Source: Hevea brasiliensis
Taxonomy: Eukaryota; Streptophyta; Magnoliopsida; Malpighiales; Euphorbiaceae
Assembly: GCF_030052815.1 (NCBI RefSeq)
Contig: NC_079501.1
Location: forward strand, 84,329,849 to 84,393,848
DNA length: 64,000 nt
Reading direction: 5' to 3'
Numbering within the stretch: the stretch's first letter is position 1; each line of letters opens with the position of its first letter. The translations under genes were made by a program, and so were the position numbers. Under the pieces are notes generated by a model. That model saw only the letters and a program-made list of their open reading frames with translations, made no database searches and was not told the origin of the DNA. Below, in pieces: positions 1-11,816 of this stretch.

Positions 1-294
1 GGTAGAATATTATTAAAATCATATTCACTTGATGTAATTAAACTAACTTTTCAAAAATCAATTATGTTTATGCAGAACAAAAAAAAAGATATCAATCCCT
101 TATACTAGAAAACAAAATTCACGTGTCAGGATAGAACTCGAAGAAAGGATTTACATTATGTTGCTTTTCTATTATTTTTTGCTAGCCCTTTTTAATGTGG
201 CGTGGTGCTATATAATACAATTAATTTGAATAAAATATTTTATAAATAAATTAAATAAGAGAAATTAAAATTTGAGTAAAATGATAATAATTAT
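1..294. other. AT-rich flank of E1
   Basis: No gene or recognisable element is visible. This is the left flank of the 5' LTR of E1. Confidence 0.4.
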
Positions 295-1499
295 TGTTTG
301 CATTAAAATAATTAATTTTATTTGTTAATTATTTTTTATCTTAAAATTAATTAAATTAATTTTTTATAAAAATAATTTGATTAATTTTTTTTCATTGGTT
401 TAGTTAATTAAGAACCCGAGGTAGTTAGGGGTGTTTTAATAGTGTTTGGCAAGCTGATTTGATTTTATTTTTTATTTTGACTATATTATCCTTTTTTATT
501 TAACTAAAAAATTAATATTATTAATATTTTTATTTTTTCATTTTAAATTTTAACATTTTAATTAACTAATTTTAATTTTGATAAAATATTTTTTTATTAA
601 TAACATAAAATATAAAATATTTATTTATATCTAAAAACTTAAAATTAATTATAAATTTTTCTATTAACAATAATAATTATTTTATTATTTTATTTATATT
701 TTTAAAATTATTTAATTATCTTAAAAAATAATTATTTTCTTATTTCAATAATAAAATAAATGATATAATATAAAAGATTAATAATTATATATTTATTTAA
801 ATAATATAATATATTAATTTAATAATTATATATTTAATATAATGTAATAAATTTATAGTTTTATATTTATTTAAATAATAAAATAAATTATATGATATAT
901 ACCCTTATTAGTCATTTCACATATCAACAGCAACAGCTAAATATAATTTTACCAAACACTTAACATAAAACAGCTATCATCAGCTATCAGTTGTATTCAA
1001 CAGTTAAACCAAACAGGCCCTTAATAAGTAAACAAGAAGAGAGAAAATATCAAAAAGGTTATCAAGTGTGGGTAATTAGCTGAAAGAGGAGTTAACAAAG
1101 GTTGTAAGCAGTTTAAAGGAGTTATAAGGTAGCAAGCAATTGCCAAAAATGGCAGAACGTGAATGTGGCCTTTCGGATTCTTCCAAATGCCTGTAAGAAT
1201 AACTATAAATAGCAGACGACATTAACATGAAGGACCGTTAACAACTCAATCCAACAACAAAATCAGACTACTACAATCTATTTATCCTTTTTTTTACTAG
1301 TCTTTAATTTCCCAATTGCTGCATTAATTTTCAAAGCCTTGTATTTACTTTTCTCAAGCCTTGTATTCATTGTTCAAGCAATCAAATTAGTCTTTTTCAT
1401 TTAATTACCTGTGAGATAGAAAAAATTATGCATAGTAGAATCAGTTCCTGTGATCATTTGATTTCAAAAGTCATTAGATGATACACTCTGTATCTAACA
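295..1499 (+). repeat. E1 5' LTR, split by a MITE
   Basis: It starts TGTTTGCATTAAAATAATTA, matching the 3' LTR start at 28446, and after removal of the MITE it follows that LTR to about 1499 (612 bp against 651 bp). Shared blocks include a cytosine-poor start, a block around 1024-1260 that matches 28583-28820, and a final block around 1450-1499 that matches 29035-29096. No clear primer-binding site follows it. Confidence 0.7.
428..1020. mobile_element. Tourist-like (PIF/Harbinger) MITE
   Basis: A 593-bp, very AT-rich insert without coding capacity lies between two TTA triplets (425-427 and 1021-1023). The uninterrupted 3' LTR of E1 has a single TTA at the equivalent place (gtagTTAataag, near 28577), which gives the empty site directly. 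The ends start GGGGTGTTT and finish CCAAACAGGCCC; the right end read in reverse, GGGCCTGTTTGG, is the usual Tourist terminal motif. The terminal inverted repeats are imperfect. Confidence 0.8.
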
Positions 1500-3602
1500 C
1501 GCTGTGGAGGGTCATGTGGTGTGAGGCAAAACATCATCTAATAGGATCGCATAAAGTACACTAGGTAATGCCTAAGAAAGATGGTGGAGTCATATGGTCT
1601 CACTTAAGTACTACCTCCTTAAATAATATTTCTAGACATATAATTTATACAATCTTAATAGAATCGAGTCACTAGTAAGTACTATCTTCTCATAACACTA
1701 CTACGGTACTAAGGATTTATGCTACAAAGGCATAGATAGATAAGAGTTATCACTGGGGTAATAACCGAGACATATTCATAGTTTCTTCCGAGGGACATTT
1801 GATTGAGGCATCAATTTCTGGAGTGACAACCAAAGGAACTTGATTAATGCACTCAATTTTCCGATAGGGTCATGGATGGCAACTTACTCCTTATAGAGAT
1901 TCCACAACCGTCATTACCATAGGCTAATGTCTAGGTTCAGGATAATGGGTACATAAGGAGAACGTGTTAGGCACTCCTCACGCCTAATTTAACCTTGTTA
2001 ATTCAAGTGCTGGTCCTCTATTAATGTTTCCAAAAGTTTTGATTATTATTCCTTGATCAAACTTCTTTCCTAAAAAAGGAATTTCTAAACCTACATACGC
2101 AAGTAATTCAAACAAGGGTTGTTGTTTACAAATAATTTTCATACACAAATACTCCCTATCTATGGGGTTACTAAATTAAATTAAGTGAAATTTATCGAAT
2201 AGCTAAAGTTGATCGATTATTAACAATTTAATTTTCATATAAGTTCAATTTACAAATGACTCTAAGTTTCTAATTAACCTATTTTATTTTTACCAAGTTA
2301 ACCTAAAGATAATTAAACTAAATAAATTATATACATACGTAATTTATTCTAATAAACACATAACGGTACCAAAGAATGACATCCTAAAAAAATTATTTCT
2401 AATATGCTAATTTATTTTACAGTTTACCAAGTATTTAATTACATTTAATTTACATGTCAATGTTGATTTTTTATACAAACAAGATTTATTTTTAATTTAC
2501 CTAATATTTATTTATTAAAGATGTAAATAAAATTAATTTTATTATTTACCAAGTAAATCCTATTATTTATTACTACATGTTACATATAAAATTGTTATTT
2601 TAAAAAAGTTTAAGGGTACTTATTTTTTAATTATTGCAATTGCCATTGAAGCAAGGTACCTTTAAAGAAGGGCTTTCTCTTATAGTATGGCAAATTAATC
2701 CCTGTCTTACTTCCATTAAGCTCCATAAAGTTCCACGCAATTGTTGCCCTTTTTGGTATATACCTTAGGGCAACATACCAATTTATTTTTTAAAATAAAA
2801 TAGACATTACATTTATAAATTTAATCACTTACAATATGGGCTTTTAATGGGCTAAAACTATACAATAGCCATGGATCCATCTAACCTAATTCTAACACCA
2901 TATCACATCATATATATCATTAAAATTATATTAAGATACAATTTAAAACTTAAACATAAAAAAAAATAAACATAAGTAAATTTTCAAATCTAGCAGATTC
3001 ACTATGTCTTTATATTTGAATTTCTAAAAATATATAAACAAGTATAAAAATTACAGAAAAATTATAGAAGTAGGATCAAATAGCATATTAAATTATGAAA
3101 TTAATAAGCAGATCATAATCATTATCAAATAATTTATAAAAATAAAAATTGTTGACAGTGATAGATTTGCACTACCTTTTTAAAAATGTGATATCTCTTG
3201 AACTACAAAAATATTTTTTTATGAAACTAATAAGAAAAGTTAGACAAGATCTCAAATTTAATTTTAAACCCAAGAATCACAGAAAAAGATGAAGAATTGA
3301 GGGAGATTTGAGCCTTGAAAGTCAATTGCACAGCAAATCATGATCTGCAGATACTCAAATTTTAGACAGCTATAATTTACTCAATTTAACAATTTTTTTC
3401 ATGATTCTTAAAGCTAAAATTATTAGAATTTCATTAAGATTATAAATATAATTTTTATATAATTTTTTATAGAAATATAATATATAAAAATTAATTAAAA
3501 AATGAAAAATAGCAACAAGAATATGTGCAGAGTTATTATCACCCTCAAATTTTCCACATATACATGAATGTTATGAATATATGAGACCATCTAAAGGCAC
3601 AT
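1500..3602. other. Unassigned degenerate retroelement DNA
   Basis: No gene. The first part (1500-2100) has a base composition and phrases (for example GTGTTAGGCACTCCTCACGC near 1966) that I associate with plant LTR elements. From about 2640 it may be the downstream part of the E6 LTR on the minus strand. A 7-bp inverted repeat (TTGCCCT ... AGGGCAA) forms a possible hairpin at 2744-2773. No boundary could be fixed. Confidence 0.35.
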
Positions 3603-6600
3603 TGTAACATTCTCACTTTAGCTAGTCCGTACAGTCTACTGTTCTGGTGACCAATGTCTGTCCAGACAGCTAGAATATTTGAAATTATAATTAGACTAGA
3701 GTGAAGAGTTATAAATAAACCAAATAATGATCAAAAAAATTAAGGAAAATTTTTAGAAATAAAATGCACTAAGGTTAAATCAGCTGTAACCCCAGGGATA
3801 AGTAACCTGAAGGGGAAGTGACGGTGAAGGTCGTTAGCAACCTTAGACCCGGGGAAAACTTCATGAAATAATTTTTGGGACCTCAGGGAAGGATTATTGG
3901 CGTTCCAATGACAATAAAATGTTAAGAAAACAGAAGAAAAATTTAATCAATCGGTACACACAATTTTAGCTCGTTAAGCCAAACGGATGGCATTTTGGTC
4001 ATTTCATCTTTAGATATGATTTTTTACTAACTTGTCCATTTAAGTAAGAGAATTATATGATATAAAATATGAACAAATAATGATGAAAAATTTATTAAAA
4101 ATGAATAGAAAGGGAAAGAAAAGAAAATGAAAGTAAATTGAATTTATTACATAATGCTTATGTAAGCATGAGGTAATAACAATTTTTGGTCAATCAAAAT
4201 TAATAAATACATTCATAATACATTAAAAAGAGGGAAAAGAAGTCAAAAATCTGGAAACCACCATCAGCCATCTTCCTCCCAAAGAAGCCGCACCATAGCC
4301 TTCCTCCATTGCTAAGCTTACCAAAGCTTGAGTTCTTTAGTTTTTCACCAACTAAAGCCTAAGTTCCCAACACAAAATCTTACTCTCTCACCTTAGTGAA
4401 GCTTTTGGGAGCAAAAAGAAGTAAAAAAGAAGAGTTCTTACAAACTTGGAAGTAACTCCATTAGAGGTTAGTGACCAAACTTATTCTTTTTCTTTCAATT
4501 CATGTTGAAGGAGTGGAATTGAATGCAAATTTATAAGAAAATGGAATAAACATCATGTGTATGCTCTTCTTAAAATTTCAGCAGCCTTGTATTTGGTAAG
4601 GTTTTGAAGATTTCTTGGAATTAAAATGGTAGTATGGCTGTCCTTAGCATTAGTCTCTTGAGTAAGATAATGAAATGTAAACAAATGCTGAATTTGAAAT
4701 GGAGAAGCTAGGGTTTGGACACAAACTTGAGACTTTATTCATATAATGGTGAAAGTAAGTTTTAATGGTCAATTAGTGACCATTTGGTTATGTGTGATTA
4801 AGAAATGAAGTGGTTTGTGTCTTGAGAATTGAAGCTAGGTGTGCTGCCCTTGGTGACCTGCAGGACTGGGTGTGAGTCCAGCAAGTTTGGGCAACTATAA
4901 CTGGAGTTGTGTAGGTTCAATTGGTGCAAGACCAATTGGACATGAAACTAGATACATAATGGCACAACTTTGGTAAAGAAACCCTGCCCAGAAAACCAAA
5001 CCAAGTTGACCTAAAAATTGTTCTAATCCGGGTGACTTGCATTCTGCCTTGGCAAAATGACTAAATAAATAGTGTTTATTCATTTAGTCATAACTCAGTG
5101 TAGAAAGGTCCAATTGACCTGAAATTTTACCAGCAGATAGATGAAACATAGACCTACAACTTTCATGAAGAAATCAAATCCAAATTTTGACCATAACATG
5201 TCCAAAAAATAACCTACAGTTAGTGTACAAAACCTATAGAATTGGTTCTGCCCAGAAAAATCTGGAAATTTGTAATCCGGCCAGTTATGGTATTTAGGCC
5301 ATAACTTGAGCTACAAAACTCCAAATGGAGTGATTCAAAAAAAGAAATGTAACTAGACACAATAAGGAACAACTTTCATGAAGAAAATTTTGCTAAATTC
5401 CTACTGTACAAATGACCAATAGAATAGTAAACTTAATACTTGAAATCTGAAAATTGTGAGTAACTAACACTAAGCTTTGAAATGGTATTGGCAACCAATA
5501 CCAACAACTTTAGAATGCAAAATGTGGTATGTTGGGGATATTAGAACCAATATACCTATTGTCTATGAAAAAGTCAATATTTTAGTTGACTAATGAAATG
5601 AATAGTGGCACTTAAACTTCAATTTCAAGAATTGTAAAAATTTTAAAGTGTAACATGCCCTAGTATACCTAGTAAGAATGGTTTGGATAGGTTGGCATGC
5701 CAATAGGGTTCAGTTAGCAGTACTGCACATGGCATTATGCCATTCTGTGATTTTATGGCTTTTAGGGATTCTGATATCAGTGTGATACTTGATCTTGTGC
5801 CCAATGTTTATTACAGCTTGTTAGCTGTTCTGTTGCACACCGGGAGACACATTGTGACCGGTGTGATGGCCTGAGGTACTTGGTATCCAGTGCCAGTTTA
5901 CCAGTTTATCCAGTCTAGTCGACTAGTATAGGTTACTTGGGCAATCAAAATAAATCTTACCAAATTTTAATCAAAAAATAGTGCAATAAATGCCAAAAAC
6001 TAAGTCTACATAAAATGTTAACATACATTTTGCATATTTATTTTATTTTAGTTATTTTATTTTATATTGGCACCACTAAGCAGAATTGTTTAGCGCGTCG
6101 CTTTTGCCACGCGCTGGTATTGGAGAAATAGCTGGGGAGTCTAGCAGACCTCAGACCGAGTGCATTGTCAAATCTGCACAGAGTCCAGAGTCTCCTCATA
6201 TTTGCAGTGCACTTGGTAGGGCATTAGGACCTCAGGTTGTATTTTGTATTTTGCATTTTGTAATAGTTTTGATTGTAATTACAAACTCTTGAAATCATGT
6301 GATAATGTAAATATATGAAATTTCATGTTATTGAAATTTTCTGTATATTATGTTGAAAAATGAAATGTTGGGAAATATTCCTGAATGTGATTCGAATTGT
6401 GATGTGAACAAAAATTTTGAAAATGGTGTTGAGATTTGGAGATTGAGTTGATATGTGTGTATATTGGAGTTCTAGATTTGAAAACTATATTGGAAGTGTC
6501 TTTTAAACAGGTTCAGAAGAACTGTTTTCCAATTTACAGCCAGCACTCTGCCGGATTTTCTATAAAAATTTATGAAAAATTCATATTAATCAATTTTGAA

Positions 6601-6751
6601 AATAAATGATATAATTGGTAAATTTTGCACTTGGTGAATAGTAAATAAATAAATTATGGAGGGTAAATTGTTATGAAATAAGTTATGGTGCTCCGCACAC
6701 TGTGTGGCATATCTTGCTCGGCTACACTGTAGACGAGTAAGGGGCGTCACA
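3603..6751 (+). mobile_element. Solo LTR A (long-LTR Ty3/gypsy clade)
   Basis: A 3149-bp unit starts TGTAACATTCTCAC and ends GGGGCGTCACA, so it has TG...CA ends. It is flanked by a perfect 5-bp target-site duplication, CACAT, at 3598-3602 and 6752-6756. It resembles the E2 LTR at both ends and the E4 LTR over 63540-64000. There is no internal region, so it is a solo LTR left by recombination between the LTRs of a full element. Small reading frames within it are not genes. Confidence 0.88.
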
Positions 6752-7443
6752 CACATAAACATGAAGAAATAGATATATGGTATATTTCTTGAATATTAAT
6801 AATTTAGAACACATACTTTAAAGAAATCTTGAAGGTTTATTGAAGAAAAATTAAGAAAGCAAGAATAAGAAAGAAATAGTGAGATGGGAAAAGCTTACTG
6901 GATTGGAGAGATGGAATGAAAGTTTTTTCTTGTGTTGTATTGTTCTCTCCTCCCCTCCCTCTCTTTTCCTTTTTTTTCTTCTTTTCTATGAGGTATTTAT
7001 AGGGTTTAGGTCAAAACTCTATATAGGAAGTTTATGTAATCCCTATATAGGAAGATTTAATAAGTCTTAGAGAGAAAATTTTCTATTTAATTTTTATTTT
7101 CCTTTAAAAATAAATAAATAAATAAAGAATTATAAGCTTTTATTTATTTAATCAAAATACCCTATGGGGCCTTATTGGCTTTAGAAAGCCAATTAGATCC
7201 AATTACTTTTTTTTTTTAATAAAACAACTTTCCAAAATTAAATTTAAACAAAAAATAAATTCCATTTAAATTTATTAAATATTTTTTACTCTTCAAAATT
7301 ATTTTCTTCAAGAAACATGCCATACGTATGATTATCCATTTAATTCCTCTAAATATATCTCACAGTCATATAAAATTTTCATCATCGTGTTCTTCACAGC
7401 CTCAATACACATGCCCATAAGGCTACAAAAATAGGAGTCTACA
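6752..7443 (-). repeat. E6 3' LTR, U3 and start of R (minus strand)
   Basis: Read on the minus strand the LTR begins TGTAGACTCCTATTTTTG at 7443, immediately after a polypurine tract. It contains a TATA box (6994-7001) followed by a CT/GA-rich leader. It continues leftwards beyond solo LTR A, which is inserted in it, but its other end was not found. Confidence 0.55.
6994..7001 (-). promoter_or_regulatory. TATA box in the E6 LTR
   Basis: TATAAATA on the minus strand, about 440 bp into the LTR, upstream of a purine-rich leader (minus strand, 6900-6985). The position is typical of an LTR promoter. Confidence 0.45.
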
Positions 7444-7460
7444 GTTTGCCTCCCACTTTG
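7444..7460 (-). other. Polypurine tract of E6
   Basis: The minus strand reads CAAAGTGGGAGGCAAAC directly before the TGTAGACTCC LTR start. This is the position and composition of a plus-strand primer for reverse transcription. Confidence 0.6.
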
Positions 7461-9389
7461 ATGAGATTTGAAATCAATGCAAAAGCATTGCTCAAATTTC
7501 ATCAAAGTGATAACATAATTTTTTTATTAAAACTTTTTCAGAGCAAGCATAATATCAGCTATGAAGATTAAGTATATCTTGCTCTATCGATATACCCTCT
7601 GCCCAAGTTAAGTTCAGAACTTTGAGTTATGAGACTAGCTATGGTCTCACAATAGTAAAATTACACCTTAGTCAACTATGTCCAGCACCCTAAACAAAGC
7701 CTAAGGACTTGCCAAGAAATGATCTGTGATTTGGAATTTTATGGATTTGTACTTAGGATCGCAGTCCTAAACTGCCTACATATCCCCCTCGTTATCCTTG
7801 AAGAGGAATCAGACTCACACGTAGTTTGATACTTAAAAACCATGGTGATGTATGATCTTCTATGCCTTACACGCTTGCAGGTAACATGTTAATGCGTGTT
7901 CTCTACATATGTGATTTAGAATTTTGTGCCTACGTATCCCCTTTGCTATCCTTAAAGAGGAATCAGACCCACACATAGTTCGACACTTGAAAACTATGGT
8001 GATGTGTGATCTTATATGCCTTACACACCAACAGGTGACATATTGATGCGTGCTCTTCTGTGCCTTACATAACTATGTCGTATGCCCTAAACAATGTTTA
8101 AGGACTTAATAAAAACTAATCTATGATTTGGAATTTTATGAATTTGTATTTAGGGTTGTGGCTCTCAATTGTCTACATATCCACCTCATTATCCTTGAAG
8201 AGGAATCAAACCCATACATAGTTCGACACTTTAAAACTGTGGTGATGCATAATCTTCTATGCCTTACACAGTTACAGGTGGTAGGTTGATGCATGATCAT
8301 CTACACCTTACTCAACTATGTCGTGTTCTTTAAATAAAGTCTAAGGACTTACCAAAAAACTGATCTGTGAATTGAAAGTTGAGATGACTGGATCTTAAAA
8401 CTACCTGTGATCTATGTGTTTGCTATCCTTCATGTATGCATGCTTATTAGGAAATATCTTTGAAAACTTCAATGGGAATGAATATCATTAGGGATTTTTC
8501 TAAAAATTTCAAAGCTTTTATGGCAGTATTGTGGAAAACATACACGGGAGGTATTTCAAAAAATGCACACCAAGAGACTATCTATAGGTCAAAATACAAT
8601 TTCTCTATGAATTTTCTTTAAATTCCCCTTTTTTTTTTTCTCACTATGGCTTGTCATTCTAAGACTATGTTTAAGCTCATACATTGTCTTAATTCATTCT
8701 ACTTCTTCTCTTTTCTGTGTTTTATTCTTTGTGCTCTAATTTTTTTCCTACAACACCCTTTTGGGTTTTCATTTCAGTGGGCTTGCTCTAATTTTTGCCT
8801 AAGCTGCCCTTTCAAGTTTTTAATATAGTGAGCTTTATTTTTGCCTAAATCTCCTTTTCAGGTTTTGAATTTAGCTTTTTCTTTTCTTTTCTTTTCTTTT
8901 TACTTTTTATTTTAACTCAAACTGCTATTAGGGAATTCACCATTAATTATTCTATCATAATAAGAAAACTCACATTGCACTAAAACATGCAGTCTTACTA
9001 CCTAGCTATTTGATGTATCCTTCTAGAAATAAGCATTTGCAATCATAACTAAATAGAATCCATTTCTTGTCACGCAAATAAAACCTTATTTATTAATTCG
9101 AGTACACCATTACTCCTTTTTGCATTTAATTTTGCCAAATTTCTAACCTTTCAAAGTCAGAAATAAACTTTATAACCTGCTGAATGGCCTTTTCAAGTTT
9201 TCCATCTAGATCTCACTCTCTCTTTTTTTGCCTAGATCGCCCTTTCATATTTTCAACCTAGCATTTATTATTTTTCTTTTTTTATTTTTTTTATTTCTAT
9301 ATTTTTTGTTATTTCTTTTTCTTATTTTTTGACCTTAACTTTTGCATAGACTGTCCTTTGTGGATTTTCAGCCTAGCGAGCCTATCTCA
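7461..9389 (-). repeat. E6 3' untranslated region with repeated modules
   Basis: No gene. Two repeat types are visible on the + strand. At about 7730-8340 a module of roughly 180-200 bp recurs three times with divergence, each copy holding the phrases GAGGAATCAGAC, a variant of AGTTCGACACTT, and TATGCCTTACAC. At 8745-9395 a shorter module recurs, each copy with a form of TTTTTGCCTAA followed by CCCTTTC and TTTTCA. A (CTTTT)n tract lies near 8878-8900. Such repeats are common between pol and the 3' LTR of Tat elements (family knowledge). Confidence 0.5.
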
Positions 9390-9700
9390 CACAAAGTACC
9401 TTTTGAGCCTATTAAGGTTAACCGATTCCTGGAACTCATTTCCATCCAAGTTTGATATTCTCAGAGTACCTCCTAGGAAGATTTTCTTAACAATATATGA
9501 ACCATCCTAGTTTGGCTTAAATTTTCCTCTAGGATCAACAGGAATGGGTCAGCCCTGTTTCAAAACCATATCACCTTATTTGATCTTTCTTGGCCTAACC
9601 TTTTTGCTAAAGGCTCAGACTATCTTTCTCTGATAAACCTGCATGTGGCATAAGGCCCTCATTCTCTTTTCATCAATCAAGGCCAATTCTTCAAAGGAAG
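9390..9700 (-). pseudogene. Integrase C-terminal fragment of E6 (Ty3/gypsy, Tat-like)
   Basis: The minus strand encodes the carboxyl end of a Ty3/gypsy integrase. Readable pieces in order are ELALIDEKRMRALCHMQVYQ, then GDMVLKQG, then PRGKFKPN, then GGTLRISNLDGNEFQE and NLNRLKR. These match the usual tail after the catalytic core (the GKF.PNW.GPY block). At least three in-frame stops interrupt it. The rest of pol is missing: at about 9700 the homology ends and, after about 250 bp, E1 pol remnants start in the opposite orientation, so this is a broken junction. The stop-rich state shows it is inactive. Confidence 0.7.
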
Positions 9701-10168
9701 TCACACTAGAAGACTCAGGGGGCACCAGCCCATAACTCTTCTTGAGAAAGTCATGTAGTGTATGCAAAGACCACAATAACTTCCAACCTTACTTTACCTA
9801 TAGAAGAGAAGTAGAGTGAGGAGCTAGAAAAGCTAACAGAGAAAATTGAAAAGTCACTTGCAATCATGCCTTATCAATGGCGGATATAAGAGCCCATAAT
9901 TGAAGAGGTTCATGATGAGTAACAAAAATACCCAAGGAGTTGGAAATAGCTACAGCTGCCATATCTAGAATACAGATGCAGCAACTCTTTGACAAAATGG
10001 AGATAGAAGAGATCCTGGAGGTTGAAGGAGTTGAAGTCATTTATGAAGAAAGACCAGAGGAGGAGGGATTAGGAGAATTGGAACTTTAAGATATAAACCC
10101 ACCACCTATAAAGTTTGGTGTATGGGATCCACTGGAAGAATTTAACATTGGCTCACCTGAGGATCCAC
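9701..10168 (+). other. Junction region, degenerate E1 pol upstream of RNase H
   Basis: No continuous frame. Stretches of acidic coding-like sequence on the + strand (10000-10160, many GAA/GAG codons) lead in frame-like fashion into the RNase H remnant, so this is probably the worn connector between reverse transcriptase and RNase H of E1. Confidence 0.4.
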
Positions 10169-10620
10169 TGGACCTTTTGGTTTGATGGTTCTAGCACAAA
10201 GACCTTAGCAGGTGCAGGGATCATAATTGCCTCACCTGTTAGTACTAGAACAACTCTTTCCTTCAATTTAGAATTCTAATGTACCAATAACCAAGCTAAT
10301 TGTGAAGTGTTGATCATTAGCTTAGAGATCCTTAAAGAGTTGGGAGCAAAAAAAGTACACATCATGGGTGACTCACAGTTGTCATCAAGCAACTTACAGG
10401 AGGATATAAGTGTGGCAACTTCTCTCTTACTCTTTATTTTGCCACTATTGTACAAATTCTAGATTTCTTCAAAGAAGTCTCTTTCACACATGTGCCAAGG
10501 GAAACCAATTGGGAAACGGATGAGGTGGCTCAGCTAGTTTCTTGTTTGAAGATGTCCTAGGAGCTAACATATAAGATGATTTTAAAAGGAAGAAGCATCC
10601 TTCCATAGAAGAAAGAGGTA
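10169..10620 (+). pseudogene. Ribonuclease H remnant of E1 pol
   Basis: One frame reads WTFWFDGSS at the start, with the first catalytic Asp at 10184-10186, then CTNNQANCEVLIISLEIL with the catalytic Glu at 10304-10306, then IMGDSQL with the third acidic residue at 10370-10372, then FTHVPRETNWETDEVAQL. This is the type-I RNase H fold used by retroelements to remove the RNA strand during reverse transcription. A TAA at 10277-10279 and later stops break it. The sequence type (DGSS, GDSQL, NWEADE-like) is that of the additional RNase H common in Tat elements. It lies upstream of the integrase remnant in the same orientation, in the normal pol order. Confidence 0.78.
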
Positions 10621-10799
10621 TACCGTTTGATTTATTTAATACTAACCTGGTAGTCACAATGACTAGAGAACCTTGTTAAAAATGTACATGGAGTCTCCTT
10701 GAATTAAAGTACCTCATCACATTAAGGTCCAGGCTATGAACTATTTGCTGCTTGAAGGTGAACTCTTCCGAAAAGGCTTTGATGGCTTATTACTTAGGG

Positions 10800-11816
10800 G
10801 CCTTGGTTCTCTTGAGGCTATGAGAGTGATATAGCAGGTCCATGAAGGGATTTGTGGAGCACACTAGGCAGGTATCAAAATGAGGTGGCTTATCAGAAGA
10901 TGTAATATATCCTAAACCATTACCATTTTGAGGTTAAGCTATCAACCTCATTGGTAAAATATTGATGCTGATCTTCAATGGGCCATACTTTTATTATTGT
11001 AGCAATATATTACTTCACCAAGTGGGCAGAGGCAGTACTTGCAAAAAAGGTGGAACAGAGTGAAATGATTTAGTTCATTAAGGAACATATCATTCACCAG
11101 TTTAGAATCCCTCAAACCATCATAATTGACCAAGGAATGATATTCACTGAACAAGATATGAGGAACTTTACAAAAGATTACAGTATAAAGTTGCTCACCT
11201 TGACTCCATGCAATGCCCAGGCTAATGGGCAAGCAAAGGCATCCAACAAGTTCCTGATTGGTATCCTGAAGAAAATGATAATAAAAAACCCAAAAGAGTG
11301 GCACCTGCTCTTATTAGAGACCTTATGGGCATACAGGAATTCAAGTGGGACACAACACAGATAAGCCCTTTTGCCTTAACTTATAGGCATGATGCAGTTC
11401 TTCTAATGGAACTAATAATTCCTTCACTCAGAGTCTCTATGTAGAATTGCCTTACTCTAGATGACTATACTCGGGCTATGGCCATGGAATTGGAAGACTT
11501 TAATAAAGTTCATATGTAAGCATTTAATCACATGGCTGTACAAAAGAGGAAAGTGTCATGGACCTATAATAAAAGGATTTAGAGGTGGAATTTTTAACAA
11601 AGAAACTTGGTTCGAAATATTGTGTTACCTATTAGTGCCAAAGACAGGAAATTTGGCAAATAGCCTCCAAACTGGGAAGGACCTTTTCAGGTTTATTTGG
11701 TACTCAGAGGTAATGCCTATTGGTTGGCTAGTCTTACAAGAAAGCCACATAAGAAGTCAATTAATGGTTGGTAAGGAAATGCAAAAACAACAAACAGCCT
11801 CGAAAAGTCGACCCCA
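10800..11816 (+). pseudogene. Integrase remnant of E1 pol (Ty3/gypsy), cut by E2
   Basis: In order are a zinc-binding-like region (VHEGICGAH, near 10840-10865), the catalytic core, and a C-terminal domain (YTRAMAMELEDFNKV, then PPNWEGPFQV and GNAYWLASL). The core reads FTKWAEA, TIIIDQG and NAQANGQAKASNK. The catalytic triad is damaged: the first Asp is Tyr (codon 11008-11010), the second Asp is kept (11128-11130), and the Glu is Lys (codon 11236-11238). Several in-frame stops add to this. Insertion of E2 after 11816 removes the last residues. The enzyme would have joined element DNA to the host chromosome; it cannot now. Confidence 0.82.

Noticed and set aside
4895..5083. Minus-strand ORF in solo LTR A with a counterpart near 63685-63891
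   Set aside because: Again LTR sequence shared by copies of one clade; no domain and low-complexity translation.
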